From NCBI RefSeq assembly GCF_002407065.1, contig NZ_CP023564.1, forward strand, positions 2,170,001 to 2,234,000: DNA of 64,000 bases. Reading direction: 5' to 3'. The notes under the pieces were generated by a model, which saw only the letters and a list, made by a program, of their open reading frames with translations, was not told the origin of the DNA and did not search any database. Both the position numbers and the translations under genes were made by a program. This DNA comes from Brachybacterium ginsengisoli (lineage in GTDB: Bacteria > Actinomycetota > Actinomycetes > Actinomycetales > Dermabacteraceae). Of this stretch, positions 50,433 through 59,589 are shown piece after piece (within the stretch, counting starts at the first letter, position 1; each line of letters starts with the position of its first letter).

Positions 50433-50792
50433 TCAGCTGAAGGAGTCGCCGCAGGCGCAGGAGCTGCCGGCGTTCGGGTTGTCGATCGTGAAGCCCTGCT
50501 TCTCGATGGTGTCGGCGAAGTCGATCACCGCGCCCGTGAGGTACGGGCTGCTCATCTTGTCGACGACGACCTCGACGCCGTCGAAGTCGGCGACCAGGTC
50601 GTTGTCCATGATCCGCTCGTCGAAGTAGAGCTGGTAGATCAGGCCGGAGCAGCCGCCGGGCTGCACCGCGATGCGCAGGCGCAGGTCGTCGCGTCCCTCC
50701 TGCTCCAGCAGGGTCGTCACCTTCTGTGCGGCACCGGGGGTGAGGTTGACGCCATGCGCGGCGGCGGGGCGCTCGGTGGTGGGCGTGGTCAT
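50433..50792 (-). CDS. erpA: iron-sulfur cluster insertion protein (HesB/IscA family)
   Basis: An A-type carrier that hands Fe-S clusters to apo-proteins. The 119-residue protein has the family pattern: the AAQKVTTLLEQEGRDDLRLRI opening, the first cysteine in VQPGGCSGLIYQL and the C-terminal pair in SSCACGDSFS. The GGAGGA ribosome site is well placed. It ends in a hairpin with a T tract and is followed, convergent in function only, by the oxidase operon. In mycobacteria the homologue (Rv2204c) is also close to the ctaC/qcr region. It probably supports the Rieske protein and aconitase, which is inference. Confidence 0.95.
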   Translation of the reverse strand: MTTPTTERPAAAHGVNLTPGAAQKVTTLLEQEGRDDLRLRIAVQPGGCSGLIYQLYFDERIMDNDLVADFDGVEVVVDKMSSPYLTGAVIDFADTIEKQGFTIDNPNAGSSCACGDSFS

Positions 50793-50910
50793 GAGGTCCT
50801 CCTCGAAACTCGTGTCCGGCCAGGATACGCCCCGCAGGGCGGGAACGGTGGGCGCCGGTCACGGCGATCCACCTCACTCGCGGGCACCGGGGACGTCCCG
50901 CGCGGGAGGG

Positions 50911-51201
50911 TCACACCACGCCGCGGAAGAACGCCACCAGGATGAGCCCGATGTACCCGAGCAGGACGCCGAGCACGGCGCCGGTGGCCGCGTCGCGGCT
51001 CCTGCCCGAGAACACCATCGTGACGGCGAGGCCCAGCACGGCCGCGACCACGAGCAGGCCCCACCAGAGCAGGAAGTACCCCGCGAGGAAGCCGACCACG
51101 ATCCCGAGGAAGAGCATCGGGATCATCAGCGGCGAGATCTCCGCGCTGCCGCCGCGCGGGTCCTCCTGCGGGCTCCCCGGGCGCCGGGAGGGGCCGCTCA
51201 T
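50911..51201 (-). CDS. small membrane protein of unknown function
   Basis: A 96-residue protein with a Pro/Ser/Gly-rich cytosolic N terminus (about 22 residues) and three predicted transmembrane helices: [40 protein letters not shown] and [21 protein letters not shown]. The DAATG motif sits between the second and third. No family is recognised. Its ATG overlaps the dipeptidase stop (ATGA), so the two are translated from one mRNA. It is separated from erpA by about 118 bases. Function cannot be inferred. Confidence 0.7.
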   Translation of the reverse strand: MSGPSRRPGSPQEDPRGGSAEISPLMIPMLFLGIVVGFLAGYFLLWWGLLVVAAVLGLAVTMVFSGRSRDAATGAVLGVLLGYIGLILVAFFRGVV

Positions 51202-52610
51202 GCCCGGTCCCGAGCCAGCGCCCCGGCGCCGCGCAGCAGCAGCGCCTCGGCGAGGCAGACCCTCGCGAACTCGCCCAGGTGCAGCGACTCGTCGATGCCG
51301 TGGGCCCGGGACTCCGGGTCCTCGACGCCGGTGACGAGCACCTCGGCCTGCGGGAACACCTCGAGGAGATCGGCGATGAACGGGATCGAGCCGCCCAGGC
51401 CGGTGTCCACCGCCTCGGTGCCCCAGGCTCGCGCGAAGGATTCCCGTGCCAGGTCCATGGCCGGAGCGCCCTCGCGGGCGAGAAACGGCTTGCCCTGCTC
51501 GCCGTGATGGACGGTGACCGTCGCGGTCGAGGGCGCATGGCGCTCCAGATGGGCGACCAGCGCCTGCATCGCCGAGTCGGGATCCTCCCCCGGCGGGATG
51601 CGCAGGGAGACCTTGGCCCTGGAGACGGGCACCAGGGTGTTCGACGCATCGCGGACGCTGGGCGCGTCGATGCCGATCACCGAGAGCGCCGGGCGGGTCC
51701 AGAGCCGGGCGGTCAGGGGACCGCTGCCGGAGAGCTCCGCCCCGTCGACCACGCCGGCGTCACGGCGGTAGTCGGCCTCGTCCATCTCCACGGCGGGGTC
51801 CTCGGCGCGCGCGAGGCCCTCGACGGCGACCTCTCCGTTCTCGTCGTGCAGGGTGGCCAGCAGGCGGGACATCTGGGTCAGAGCATCGAGCACCGGCCCG
51901 CCGAACAGCCCCGAGTGGACGGCATGGTCGAGCGCCCGCACCTCGACGACCAGGTCCACCAGGCCGCGGAGGCTCGTGGTCAGCGCCGGCGTGCCGACGG
52001 CCCAGTTCGCCGAGTCCGCGACGATGATCAGGTCCGCCGCGAGCCGGTCCCGGAAGGCCTCGATGAAGGGACGGAAGGTGGGCGAGCCCGCCTCCTCCTC
52101 ACCCTCGACGAAGACCGTCACCCCGATGCCGTCGGCGGCCAGCTCCTCGCCCACCAGGCGCAGTGCCGTGACGTGGGCCATCACGCCGGCCTTGTCATCG
52201 GCCGCGCCGCGCCCGTAGAGGCGGCCGTCCCGCTCCACCGGCTCGAACGGGGCGCTCGACCAATCCTCGACGGCGCCGGTGGGCTGGACGTCGTGGTGCG
52301 CGTACAGCAGCACGGTGGGCCGCCCATCGGCGGCCGGGGTGCGGCCGATCACGGCGGGGCTGCCGCCCTGCACCGACTCGATCTCCACCTCTGCCATCCC
52401 GGCGCCGCGCAGGAGCTCGGCGACCGCCTCGGCGCTGCGGCGCACCGGCTCCTGGTCATAGCCCTCGAAGGCGACCGACGGGATGCGCACGAGGTCCTTG
52501 AGGTCCTCGACGGCCTGCGGGAGCAGCGGCTCGAGCCGCGCTCTCAGCACCTCGACCTCTGCGGCATCACCGGAGGGAACGGCTCGGGGGGACTGTTCAG
52601 GAGTGCTCAT
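51198..52610 (-). CDS. M20-family dipeptidase (metallopeptidase)
   Basis: A cytosolic zinc peptidase of 470 residues in the M20/M25/M40 family, close to those called CNDP-like dipeptidases. Metal and catalytic residues are in [10 protein letters not shown] (first His, catalytic Asp), [16 protein letters not shown] (bridging Asp), [10 protein letters not shown] (catalytic Glu and metal Glu), the IIVADSANW segment (Asp) and the final histidine in [16 protein letters not shown]. The GLGGSIPFI block precedes it. The start is set at MSTPEQ because TAGCGT lies seven bases before it; ATG and GTG codons two and three codons earlier are possible. The substrate peptide is unknown. Confidence 0.91.
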   Translation of the reverse strand: MSTPEQSPRAVPSGDAAEVEVLRARLEPLLPQAVEDLKDLVRIPSVAFEGYDQEPVRRSAEAVAELLRGAGMAEVEIESVQGGSPAVIGRTPAADGRPTVLLYAHHDVQPTGAVEDWSSAPFEPVERDGRLYGRGAADDKAGVMAHVTALRLVGEELAADGIGVTVFVEGEEEAGSPTFRPFIEAFRDRLAADLIIVADSANWAVGTPALTTSLRGLVDLVVEVRALDHAVHSGLFGGPVLDALTQMSRLLATLHDENGEVAVEGLARAEDPAVEMDEADYRRDAGVVDGAELSGSGPLTARLWTRPALSVIGIDAPSVRDASNTLVPVSRAKVSLRIPPGEDPDSAMQALVAHLERHAPSTATVTVHHGEQGKPFLAREGAPAMDLARESFARAWGTEAVDTGLGGSIPFIADLLEVFPQAEVLVTGVEDPESRAHGIDESLHLGEFARVCLAEALLLRGAGALARDRA

Positions 52611-52617
52611 GGCCATC

Positions 52618-52623
52618 ACGCTA
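52618..52623 (-). promoter_or_regulatory. -10 element of the dipeptidase operon, leaderless type
   Basis: TAGCGT on the minus strand, seven bases before the ATG at 52608-52610. Confidence 0.4.
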
Positions 52624-52712
52624 CCGGTGCGACGACCTCGCTGCGACGTCGGGGGCGTCCGCTCCGCCCGGGCCCGCGCCGAACGCTCGGCGAGGTCACA
52701 GTCGACGTCGCC

Positions 52713-52718
52713 TAGACT
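52713..52718 (+). promoter_or_regulatory. -10 element of the DUF3043 gene, leaderless type
   Basis: TAGACT, six bases before the GTG start; no ribosome site. Confidence 0.5.
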
Positions 52719-52724
52719 GCTGCG

Positions 52725-53318
52725 GTGATCTTCCGCAAGTCCGAGCCCCCGCAGGGCCCCGTCCCCGAGCCGCTGTCATCGCGCCCCGGGTCGAAGGGCC
52801 GTCCCACCCGTTCCCGCAAGGAGGCCGAGGCCGCCCGCCGTCGGCCCCTGGTGGTCGATGACCGCAAGGAGGCACGGCGTCGCGACCGCGAGACGGCGAA
52901 CCGCGCGCGCGCCGAGGCCCAGCAGGCCCTGATGACCGGGGACGAGAAGCGGATGCCGCTCCAGCATCGCGGCGCCGAGCGGAGCTACGTGCGCGACGTC
53001 GTCGACTCCCGCTGGAACATCGCGGAGCTCTTCTTCCCCATCGCGCTGGTCTTCATGATCATCTCGCTCTTCCTCCCCCTGGTCCGCCCGGATCTCACCA
53101 CGACGCTGAGCACCGGCATGATCCTCGTGCTCTGGGGCGGCATCGCCGTCTGCGTGGTCGACAGCCTCTTCCTGCGCCGTCGCCTGCGCCGACTGCTCAC
53201 CGAGCGCTTCGGCGAGGTCCAGCGCGGCCTGGTGGGCTACGGCATCATGCGCGCGATCCAGATCCGGCGCTTCCGCCTCCCGCGCGCCCAGATCAAGCAC
53301 GGCGAGGAGCCGCGCTGA
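52725..53318 (+). CDS. DUF3043 family membrane protein
   Basis: A 197-residue actinobacterial protein of unknown function. The cytosolic N-terminal half is strongly basic ([53 protein letters not shown]), matching the family signature. Two transmembrane helices follow ([19 protein letters not shown] and [19 protein letters not shown]). A second basic segment, [13 protein letters not shown], and a short C-terminal domain containing [19 protein letters not shown] end the protein. It is monocistronic, divergent from the dipeptidase and convergent with aspS across a strong hairpin. Function unknown. Confidence 0.87.
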   Translation: MIFRKSEPPQGPVPEPLSSRPGSKGRPTRSRKEAEAARRRPLVVDDRKEARRRDRETANRARAEAQQALMTGDEKRMPLQHRGAERSYVRDVVDSRWNIAELFFPIALVFMIISLFLPLVRPDLTTTLSTGMILVLWGGIAVCVVDSLFLRRRLRRLLTERFGEVQRGLVGYGIMRAIQIRRFRLPRAQIKHGEEPR

Positions 53319-53340
53319 CAGCGCTGACGCACTGCATGAG

Positions 53341-53372
53341 AACGGCCGACGCGATCGCTCGCGTCGGCCGTT
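53341..53372. terminator. bidirectional terminator, 14-base perfect stem
   Basis: AACGGCCGACGCGA and TCGCGTCGGCCGTT with a TCGC loop, between the convergent DUF3043 and aspS genes. The outer AA/TT pairs give a short T tail in both directions. Confidence 0.8.
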
Positions 53373-53404
53373 CGTCGTCCTGAGGGGTCTCCGCCCCGGC
53401 GCGG

Positions 53405-55216
53405 TCAGCCCTTGGGCGCCTCGGCGGAGCCGCCGTCGGCGGCAGCCGGCTTCTCGCCGCGCGGGGCCGGCTTGGTGTCCACGCCGGCCTCCTTGCGCTG
53501 CTGGGGGGTGATCGGGGCGGGCGCCGCGGTCAGCGGGTCGTAGCCGTTGCCGGTCTTGGGGAAAGCGATGACCTCGCGGATCGAGTCCTCCTTGGCCAGC
53601 AGGGCCACGATGCGGTCCCAGCCGAAGGCGATGCCGCCGTGCGGCGGGGCACCGAACTGGAAGGCGTCCAGGAGGAAACCGAACTTCTCCTGCGCGTCCT
53701 CGGCCCCGATGCCCATGACCTGGAAGACGCGCTGCTGCACGGCCTGGTCGTGGATGCGGATGGAGCCGCCGCCGATCTCGTTGCCGTTGCAGACGATGTC
53801 GTAGGCGTAGGCGAGCGCCGCACCGGGATCGGTGTCGAAGCTGTCCATGAACTCGGGCTTGGGCGAGGTGAAGGCGTGATGGACCGCGGTCCAAGCCCCC
53901 TCGCCGACGGCGACGTCACCCGAGGCGACCGCGTCGGCGGCCGGCTCGAACATGGGCGCGTCGACGACCCACACGAAGGCGAACGCGTCGTGGTCGATGA
54001 GGCCCAGGCGCTCGGCGATCTCGTTGCGGGCGGCGCCGAGGAGGGCGCGGGAGGCCTTCGCCTCGCCCGCCGCGAAGAAGATGCAGTCCCCGGTGGAGGC
54101 GCCGGTGGCCTCGAGCAGGCCCGCCTTCTCCGCCTCGGAGATGTTCTTGGAGACCGGACCGGTCAGGGTGCCGTCCTCCTGGACCAGCACATAGGCGAGG
54201 CCCTTGGCACCGCGCTGCTTCGCCCACTCCTGCCAGGCGTCGAGCTGACGACGGGGCTGGGACGCCCCGCCCGCCATGACGACCGCGCCCACGTACGGCG
54301 ACTGGAAGACGCGGAAGGGCGTCTCGGCGAAGTACTCGGTCATCTCGACCAGCTCGAGGTCGAAGCGCAGGTCGGGCTTGTCCGAGCCGTAGCGGCGCAT
54401 CGACTCCGCGTAGGTGATCCGCGGGAACGGACCGGCGATCTTATGGCCGCCCTTCGCCCACACCGCCGCGAGGATCTCCTCGGCCAGCGCGATCACGTCC
54501 TCCTGGTCCACGAAGCTCATCTCGACGTCGAGCTGGGTGAACTCGGGCTGACGGTCCGCACGGAAGTCCTCGTCGCGGTAGCAGCGGGCGAGCTGGAAGT
54601 ACTTCTCGACACCGCCCACCATCAGCAGCTGCTTGAACAGCTGGGGGGACTGGGGCAGCGCGTACCAGGAGCCCGGGGCCAGGCGGGCCGGGACCAGGAA
54701 GTCGCGGGCCCCCTCCGGGGTGGAACGGGTCAGCGTCGGCGTCTCGACCTCGACGAAGCCCTGGTCCAGCAGGGTGTCGCGGGCGGCCCGGTTGACCTCG
54801 GAGCGCAGGCGCATCGCGGCGGCCGGTCCCTGGCGACGCAGGTCCAGGTAGCGGTAGCGCAGGCGCGCCTCCTCGCCCACCTCGGTGTGCGAGTCCAGCT
54901 GGAAGGGCAGGGGCGCCGAGGCGCTGAGCACCTCGACCTCGGAGGCGGTCACCTCGATGTCGCCGGTGGGCAGCTGCGGGTTCTCGTTGCCCTCGGGGCG
55001 CCGGCCCACGGTGCCGACGACCTTCAGCACATACTCGTTGCGCAGGTGCATCGCCTCGTCCTCGCGCACCACCACCTGGGTGACGCCGGCGGCGTCGCGC
55101 AGATCGAGGAACGTCACGCCGCCGTGGTCACGGCGACGGCCGATCCAGCCGGTGAGGGTGACGGTCTGTCCGATGTGCTCCTGGCGGAGCTCACCGGCGG
55201 TGTGGGTGCGCAGCAC
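53405..55216 (-). CDS. aspS: aspartate--tRNA ligase
   Basis: Class II aminoacyl-tRNA synthetase of bacterial type. The 603-residue protein has the N-terminal OB anticodon domain ([22 protein letters not shown]). The catalytic core has motif 2 ([29 protein letters not shown]), the bacterial GAD insertion domain, and motif 3 (GIAFGWDRI). The [11 protein letters not shown] flipping-loop and the [11 protein letters not shown] motif are intact. It ends with a Pro/Lys/Ala-rich tail. Start: GTG with AGAAGGA upstream. Whether it is discriminating or non-discriminating for tRNA-Asn depends on whether the genome has AsnRS or GatCAB, which is outside this window. Confidence 0.96.
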   Translation of the reverse strand: MLRTHTAGELRQEHIGQTVTLTGWIGRRRDHGGVTFLDLRDAAGVTQVVVREDEAMHLRNEYVLKVVGTVGRRPEGNENPQLPTGDIEVTASEVEVLSASAPLPFQLDSHTEVGEEARLRYRYLDLRRQGPAAAMRLRSEVNRAARDTLLDQGFVEVETPTLTRSTPEGARDFLVPARLAPGSWYALPQSPQLFKQLLMVGGVEKYFQLARCYRDEDFRADRQPEFTQLDVEMSFVDQEDVIALAEEILAAVWAKGGHKIAGPFPRITYAESMRRYGSDKPDLRFDLELVEMTEYFAETPFRVFQSPYVGAVVMAGGASQPRRQLDAWQEWAKQRGAKGLAYVLVQEDGTLTGPVSKNISEAEKAGLLEATGASTGDCIFFAAGEAKASRALLGAARNEIAERLGLIDHDAFAFVWVVDAPMFEPAADAVASGDVAVGEGAWTAVHHAFTSPKPEFMDSFDTDPGAALAYAYDIVCNGNEIGGGSIRIHDQAVQQRVFQVMGIGAEDAQEKFGFLLDAFQFGAPPHGGIAFGWDRIVALLAKEDSIREVIAFPKTGNGYDPLTAAPAPITPQQRKEAGVDTKPAPRGEKPAAADGGSAEAPKG

Positions 55217-55558
55217 GAGGTGTCCTTCTGATGGGGGTCGACAGGTCATGGCCGGCCGGGGCGTCGGAGCGCTCGATGGCCGTCACGCGCGAGGGCGTGG
55301 AACGTCCACCTTACCGCCCAGAGTGAGCGATCTCGCCACCACGGCCCTGTTGCGAGGACCATCCCGCCCGTAGACTCGACCACGGTCCGACCTGCGAGAT
55401 CGCAGATCTGTTTTCGCCCGAGTCCGCCGAGCTGCGCCATGCCACCGCATGGCCCCCATCGCGCGGAATGCATGGGCGCCCACGCCCCGTAGTACGGGCA
55501 CTCACGCCCTTGCGACATGTTGGGGCCTGTTTCACACCCCTGACTGTCGAAGGACACC
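55217..55558. other. 342-base divergent gap with long helicase leader
   Basis: Between aspS and the DEAD-box helicase gene. It contains the aspS ribosome site, a promoter for the helicase (55350-55376) and a leader of about 175 bases with small hairpins. No coding frame is supported. Confidence 0.55.
55350..55376 (+). promoter_or_regulatory. probable promoter of the DEAD-box helicase gene
   Basis: TTGCGA and TAGACT separated by 15 bases (16 if TGTTGC is taken as the -35). The message would have an untranslated leader of about 175 bases with a perfect 7-4-7 hairpin at 55436-55453 (GCCATGC/GCATGGC). Confidence 0.4.
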
Positions 55559-57433
55559 ATGACTGACGTCTCCCCTGCCCCCGAGCCCTCCACCACGGAC
55601 TCCGCACCGACCGAGCAGACCGTCGCCCCCGAGGCGCCGACCGACTCCGCGGCCGCGGCACCGGAGGCCCCGGCCGGTCCGAGCTTCGACGACATCGCCC
55701 TGCCGGCGCCCCTGCGCCGCGCTGTCGACGAGCTCGGCTTCACCACCCCCTCGGCCATCCAGGCCCAGGCCATCCCGCCGCTGCTCGAGGGCCGCGACGT
55801 GATCGGCGTCGCCCAGACCGGCACCGGCAAGACCGCCGCCTTCGGCCTCCCGCTGCTGGCCGCGATCGATCCCTCGCTGCGCGAGGTGCAGGCCCTGGTG
55901 CTCGCCCCGACCCGTGAGCTCGCGATGCAGGTGGCCGACGCCATCTCCTCGTTCGCGACCTCCATCGGCGGGCTCGACGTGGTCGCCCTCTACGGCGGCT
56001 CCCCCTACGGCCCGCAGGAGCGCGCCCTCGCCCGCGGCGCCCAGGTGGTCGTCGGCACCCCCGGCCGCGTCATGGATCACATGCGCCGCACGAACCTGCG
56101 CCTGGACACCATCCGCGTCGCCGTCCTCGACGAGGCCGACGAGATGCTGCGCATGGGCTTCGCGGAGGACGTCGAGGAGATCCTCTCCCACTCCCCCGCC
56201 GAGCGTCAGGTGGCGCTGTTCTCGGCCACGATGCCCTCCGCCATCCAGCGCGTCGCCCAGACCCATATGAAGGACCCGGTGCGCGTCAGCGTCAGCCCGC
56301 AGTCCTCCACCGTCAAGAGCGTGCGCCAGACCTACGCCGTGGTGCCCTTCCGCCACCGCACCGGCGCCCTCGCCCGCGTGCTCGCGACCTCCGACGCGGA
56401 GGCGGCGATCGTCTTCGTGCGCACCCGTGCCGCGGCCGAGGAGGTCGGCTCCTCGCTGATCGCCCGCGGCCTGATCGCCGCGTCCATCAGCGGTGACGTG
56501 CCGCAGAAGGACCGCGAGAAGATCGTCGAGCGGCTGCGCGACGGCTCCCTGCAGGTGCTGGTCGCGACCGACGTCGCCGCCCGCGGCCTGGACGTGGAGC
56601 GCATCGGCCTGGTCGTCAACTTCGATGTGCCCAAGGAGGCGGAGTCCTATGTGCACCGCATCGGGCGCACCGGCCGCGCCGGGCGCTCGGGCGAGGCCCT
56701 GACCTTCATCGGCCCCCATGAGCGCCGCCAGCTGAAGAACATCGAGCGCGCCACCAAGCAGACCCTCGCCGAGGCGGTCATCCCCTCCCCGCGCGACGTG
56801 TCCAAGCACCGCCTGGCCGCGCAGCTGACCCAGGTCCCCGAGCGCATCGAGCGCGGCCGCCTGGACCTGTACCGCGAGCTGATCGGCGAGTTCGTCGCCG
56901 AGAACGGCCTGGACCCGCTGGAGCTCGCCGCCGCACTGGGCGCGATGTCCGTCGGCGACGAGGGCCCCGGCGCCCCCTCCGAGGAGGAGGAGTTCACCAG
57001 CGCGAAGCTGGCCGGCGAGGACCGCCATGAGCGCGGGGACCGCGGTCACCGCGGCGACGCGCCCACCACCGAGCGCGGCTACACCTCCTACAAGGTCGGC
57101 GTGGGCCACACCCACGGTGCGCGGCCGCCGGGCATCGTCGGCGCGATCACCGGCGAGGGCGGCCTGCACGGCAAGGACATCGGCAAGATCCAGATCTTCC
57201 CGAACTTCGCGCTGGTGCAGATCCGCGGCTCGCTGTCCCCGGAGCAGATGGAGCGCATCTCGCGCGCCAAGGTGGGCGGCCGTGAGCTGCGCATCGGTCC
57301 GGACCAGGGTCCTCGCGGCGGCAAGGGGCCGCGCCGCGACGGCGATCGTCCGTTCCGTCGTGACGACCGCTCCTCGGATCGCGGGGGTCGCTACGACAGC
57401 AAGCGTCGTCCGTTCCGTCGCAACGAGGGCTGA
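55559..57433 (+). CDS. deaD: DEAD-box RNA helicase (DeaD/CsdA type)
   Basis: An ATP-dependent RNA helicase for ribosome assembly and RNA decay, usually cold-induced. The 624-residue protein has an acidic/Pro-rich N terminus (about 40 residues), then the Q motif FTTPSAIQAQAIP, motif I AQTGTGKT, Ia PTRELAMQV, Ib TPGRVMDH, II DEAD, III SATM, and in domain 2 ARGLD (V) and HRIGRTGR (VI). A DbpA-like RNA-binding domain lies at about 515-590 (YKVGVGHTHG and ISRAKVGGRELRIG), followed by an Arg/Gly/Asp tail with a small RPFRR repeat. Start: ATG with AAGGA upstream. The long structured leader fits regulation by temperature. Confidence 0.93.
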   Translation: MTDVSPAPEPSTTDSAPTEQTVAPEAPTDSAAAAPEAPAGPSFDDIALPAPLRRAVDELGFTTPSAIQAQAIPPLLEGRDVIGVAQTGTGKTAAFGLPLLAAIDPSLREVQALVLAPTRELAMQVADAISSFATSIGGLDVVALYGGSPYGPQERALARGAQVVVGTPGRVMDHMRRTNLRLDTIRVAVLDEADEMLRMGFAEDVEEILSHSPAERQVALFSATMPSAIQRVAQTHMKDPVRVSVSPQSSTVKSVRQTYAVVPFRHRTGALARVLATSDAEAAIVFVRTRAAAEEVGSSLIARGLIAASISGDVPQKDREKIVERLRDGSLQVLVATDVAARGLDVERIGLVVNFDVPKEAESYVHRIGRTGRAGRSGEALTFIGPHERRQLKNIERATKQTLAEAVIPSPRDVSKHRLAAQLTQVPERIERGRLDLYRELIGEFVAENGLDPLELAAALGAMSVGDEGPGAPSEEEEFTSAKLAGEDRHERGDRGHRGDAPTTERGYTSYKVGVGHTHGARPPGIVGAITGEGGLHGKDIGKIQIFPNFALVQIRGSLSPEQMERISRAKVGGRELRIGPDQGPRGGKGPRRDGDRPFRRDDRSSDRGGRYDSKRRPFRRNEG

Positions 57434-57458
57434 GCCCGCTCGTCCACCGGACGCACAC

Positions 57459-57496
57459 AGCGCCCCCGTCACCGGTCTTCCGGTGGCGGGGGCGCT
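57459..57496. terminator. bidirectional hairpin terminator
   Basis: AGCGCCCCCGTCACCGG pairs with CCGGTGGCGGGGGCGCT (one G-U pair) around a TCTT loop, between the helicase gene and the convergent thioredoxin gene. Confidence 0.8.
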
Positions 57497-57546
57497 GTTC
57501 GTGGTGCAGGGCGGACCGAGCGGCTGCGCCGAGGTCCGGGCCGGGA

Positions 57547-57915
57547 TCAGTCCTGTGCGGCCTGGGCCTCGGCGTAGGCCTTCTTGACCTCGTCCATGTC
57601 CAGGTTCTTGACCTGGCCGATGAGGTCCTCGAGCGCGGACTGCGGGAGGGCGCCGGCCTGCGAGAACACCGGGATGCCCTCGCGGTAGGCGACCAGGGTC
57701 GGGATCGAGGTGACGCCGTAGCGCATCGCCAGGTCCTGCTGGTCCTCGGTGTCGACCTTCGCGAAGGTGACGTCCTCGTGGGACTCGGAGGACTCCTCGA
57801 AGATGGGGGCGAAGCGCTGGCACGGCACGCACCAGCCCGCCCAGAAGTCGATCAGGACGATGCCGTCCTCGACGGTCGTGTCGTGGTTCTCGGAGGTCAG
57901 AGTGAGCGTAGCCAT
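57547..57915 (-). CDS. thioredoxin with WCVPC active site
   Basis: A 122-residue thioredoxin-fold protein, MATLTLTSENHDTTVEDGIVLIDFWAGWCVPCQRFAPIF, so the active site is WCVPC instead of the usual WCGPC. The cis-proline SIPTLVAYREG is present and the fold is complete. The last 35 residues form a longer acidic/Ala-rich C-terminal tail (DLMDEVKKAYAEAQAAQD-like). The Gly to Val change at the active site should affect redox potential or partner choice. The frame is open 21 codons further upstream, but the start at MATLTL matches the family. It is downstream of, and same strand as, hisS? No: hisS is 74 bases upstream on this strand's 3' side, so the two are neighbours but probably separate units. 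Confidence 0.88.
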   Translation of the reverse strand: MATLTLTSENHDTTVEDGIVLIDFWAGWCVPCQRFAPIFEESSESHEDVTFAKVDTEDQQDLAMRYGVTSIPTLVAYREGIPVFSQAGALPQSALEDLIGQVKNLDMDEVKKAYAEAQAAQD

Positions 57916-57988
57916 GACCGGTGGAACGCCGCGGCGGCGGAGAACATTCCCGCACCGCCGCGGTGTGATCCACCTCATCCCGCCTGCG

Positions 57989-59365
57989 TCAGGCCGGGTC
58001 GGCGGGCCCCTCCGGCGCGGTCGCCCGGATCTGCACCGTCCGGTCCTCGACCGGCGGCTCCCAGATCTCGACGTCGGCGTCGGCCTGATCGCCGCTGCGG
58101 ATGTCCTTGACCTGGTCCGCCGCTCCGTCCACGCCGGGGAACCAGAGGAAGGGGATCCCCCGGCGGTCGGCGTAGCGGATCTGCTTGCCGAACTTCGCGG
58201 CGGTGGGGGCCACCTCGCAGGAGATGCCGCGGCCGCGCAGCGCCCGGGCGGCCGCGTCGCTGAGGTGGCGGTGCTGCTCGTCCGCCACGGAGACCAGCAC
58301 GCAGGTGGGCACCGGCCGGGAGGCGGTGGCCAGGCCGGCGGTCAGCAGGCGGGAGACCAGCCGGGACAGACCGATCGACAGTCCCACGCCGGGGTAGGTG
58401 TGGCGGTTGTCCGAGGCCAGGGCGTCGTAGCGGCCGCCCGAGCAGACCGATCCGAGGGACTCGTGACCGGTCACGAAGGTCTCGAACACGGTGCCGGTGT
58501 AGTAGTCCAGACCGCGCGCGATGGACAGATCGGCCATGATCACTCCGGGCACCGCGGCCTCGACGCGCTCGAGGACCGCGGTGAGCTCGGCGATGCCCTG
58601 CTCGACCATCTCCCCGCTGCCGCCGAGGTCCCGCACCTGCTGGGCGAAGGAGGCGTCGCGCGTGCGGATCGACGCGAAGTCCAGGCAGGCCTGCGCCTGC
58701 TCCGGGGTTGCACCGGCCTCGCCCAGCAGGAGCTCCCGCACCGCGTCCGGGCCGATCTTCGGCAGCTTGTCCAGGCTGCGCAGGACGGCGGACTGGTCCT
58801 CGAGCCCGAGGGAGCGGAAGAACCCCTCGGACAGCCGACGGGTGTTGGCGTGGATCGTGAACTCGGGGATCGGCAGACGGTCGAGGATCTCGGCCATCAC
58901 CGTGGCGACCTCTGCCTCGATGTGCCCGGGCAGGGTGTCCTGTCCGATCACGTCGAGATCCGCCTGGTAGAACTCCCGGAAGCGCCCGTCCTGGGGGCGC
59001 TCGCCGCGCCACACCTTCTGGATCTGGAAACGACGCAGCGGGAAGACCAGGTCGTTCTGGTGCTCCAGCACGTAGCGGGCCAGCGGCACCGTCAGGTCGA
59101 AGTGGAGGCCCAGGGTGCGCGAACGATCCTCGCGCGCGGCGTCCGCGTCCTCCTCCTCGGCGTGGAGGCGTCGCAGGACGTACACCTCCTTGTCGATCTC
59201 GCCCTTGCGCAGCAGCTGATCGAGCGGCTCGACGGCGCGCGTCTCGATGCCCGAGAAGCCATGGAGCTCGGCCACCTCGCGGAACACGTCGATCACGTGC
59301 TGTTCGACGAGACGCTCCGCAGGGAGCCACTCCGGGAATCCTGACAGGGCGGCGATCTTCGCCAT
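57989..59365 (-). CDS. hisS: histidine--tRNA ligase
   Basis: Class II synthetase charging tRNA-His. The 458-residue protein begins MAKIAALSGFPEWLP. Class II motif 1 lies in the VEQHVIDVFREVAELHGFSGI region. Motif 2 is VWRGERPQDGRFREFYQADLDVIG. The histidine-specific HisA motif GLDYYTGTVFE and the second HisA-like block SVCSGGRYDAL are clear, followed by motif 3 GLSIGLSRL. The C-terminal anticodon-binding domain covers about residues 355-435 (CVLVSVAD to FLWFPG). It is slightly longer than the classic 420 residues because of the DADAAREDRSRT insertion near residue 85 and the tail. The ATG at 59365 has AAGGAT upstream; an ATG eight codons earlier has none. Confidence 0.95.
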   Translation of the reverse strand: MAKIAALSGFPEWLPAERLVEQHVIDVFREVAELHGFSGIETRAVEPLDQLLRKGEIDKEVYVLRRLHAEEEDADAAREDRSRTLGLHFDLTVPLARYVLEHQNDLVFPLRRFQIQKVWRGERPQDGRFREFYQADLDVIGQDTLPGHIEAEVATVMAEILDRLPIPEFTIHANTRRLSEGFFRSLGLEDQSAVLRSLDKLPKIGPDAVRELLLGEAGATPEQAQACLDFASIRTRDASFAQQVRDLGGSGEMVEQGIAELTAVLERVEAAVPGVIMADLSIARGLDYYTGTVFETFVTGHESLGSVCSGGRYDALASDNRHTYPGVGLSIGLSRLVSRLLTAGLATASRPVPTCVLVSVADEQHRHLSDAAARALRGRGISCEVAPTAAKFGKQIRYADRRGIPFLWFPGVDGAADQVKDIRSGDQADADVEIWEPPVEDRTVQIRATAPEGPADPA

Positions 59366-59589
59366 CTGGTGCACATCCTTCTCGATCATGGGCTGAGTGC
59401 CGGGGGCCATTATCCCCGATGGCGACGGCCGGGGTCCGCCGACGGGACGGGTCCTCCCCCGCGCGCGTGTCGCTGTAGAGTTCCGTGAGGTGGCTCGCCC
59501 CGACGACGGGACGACCGCCCGCCAGCCCGACCGCCGATCCCGGCGGCAGTGTCCCGCCCTGCAGCGGATCCCTTCGAAGGAGCTCAACC

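Noticed and set aside
59366..59589. T-box leader upstream of hisS
   Set aside because: No T-box consensus (AGGGTGG) or specifier stem is seen, and transcriptional T-boxes are rare outside ileS in actinobacteria.
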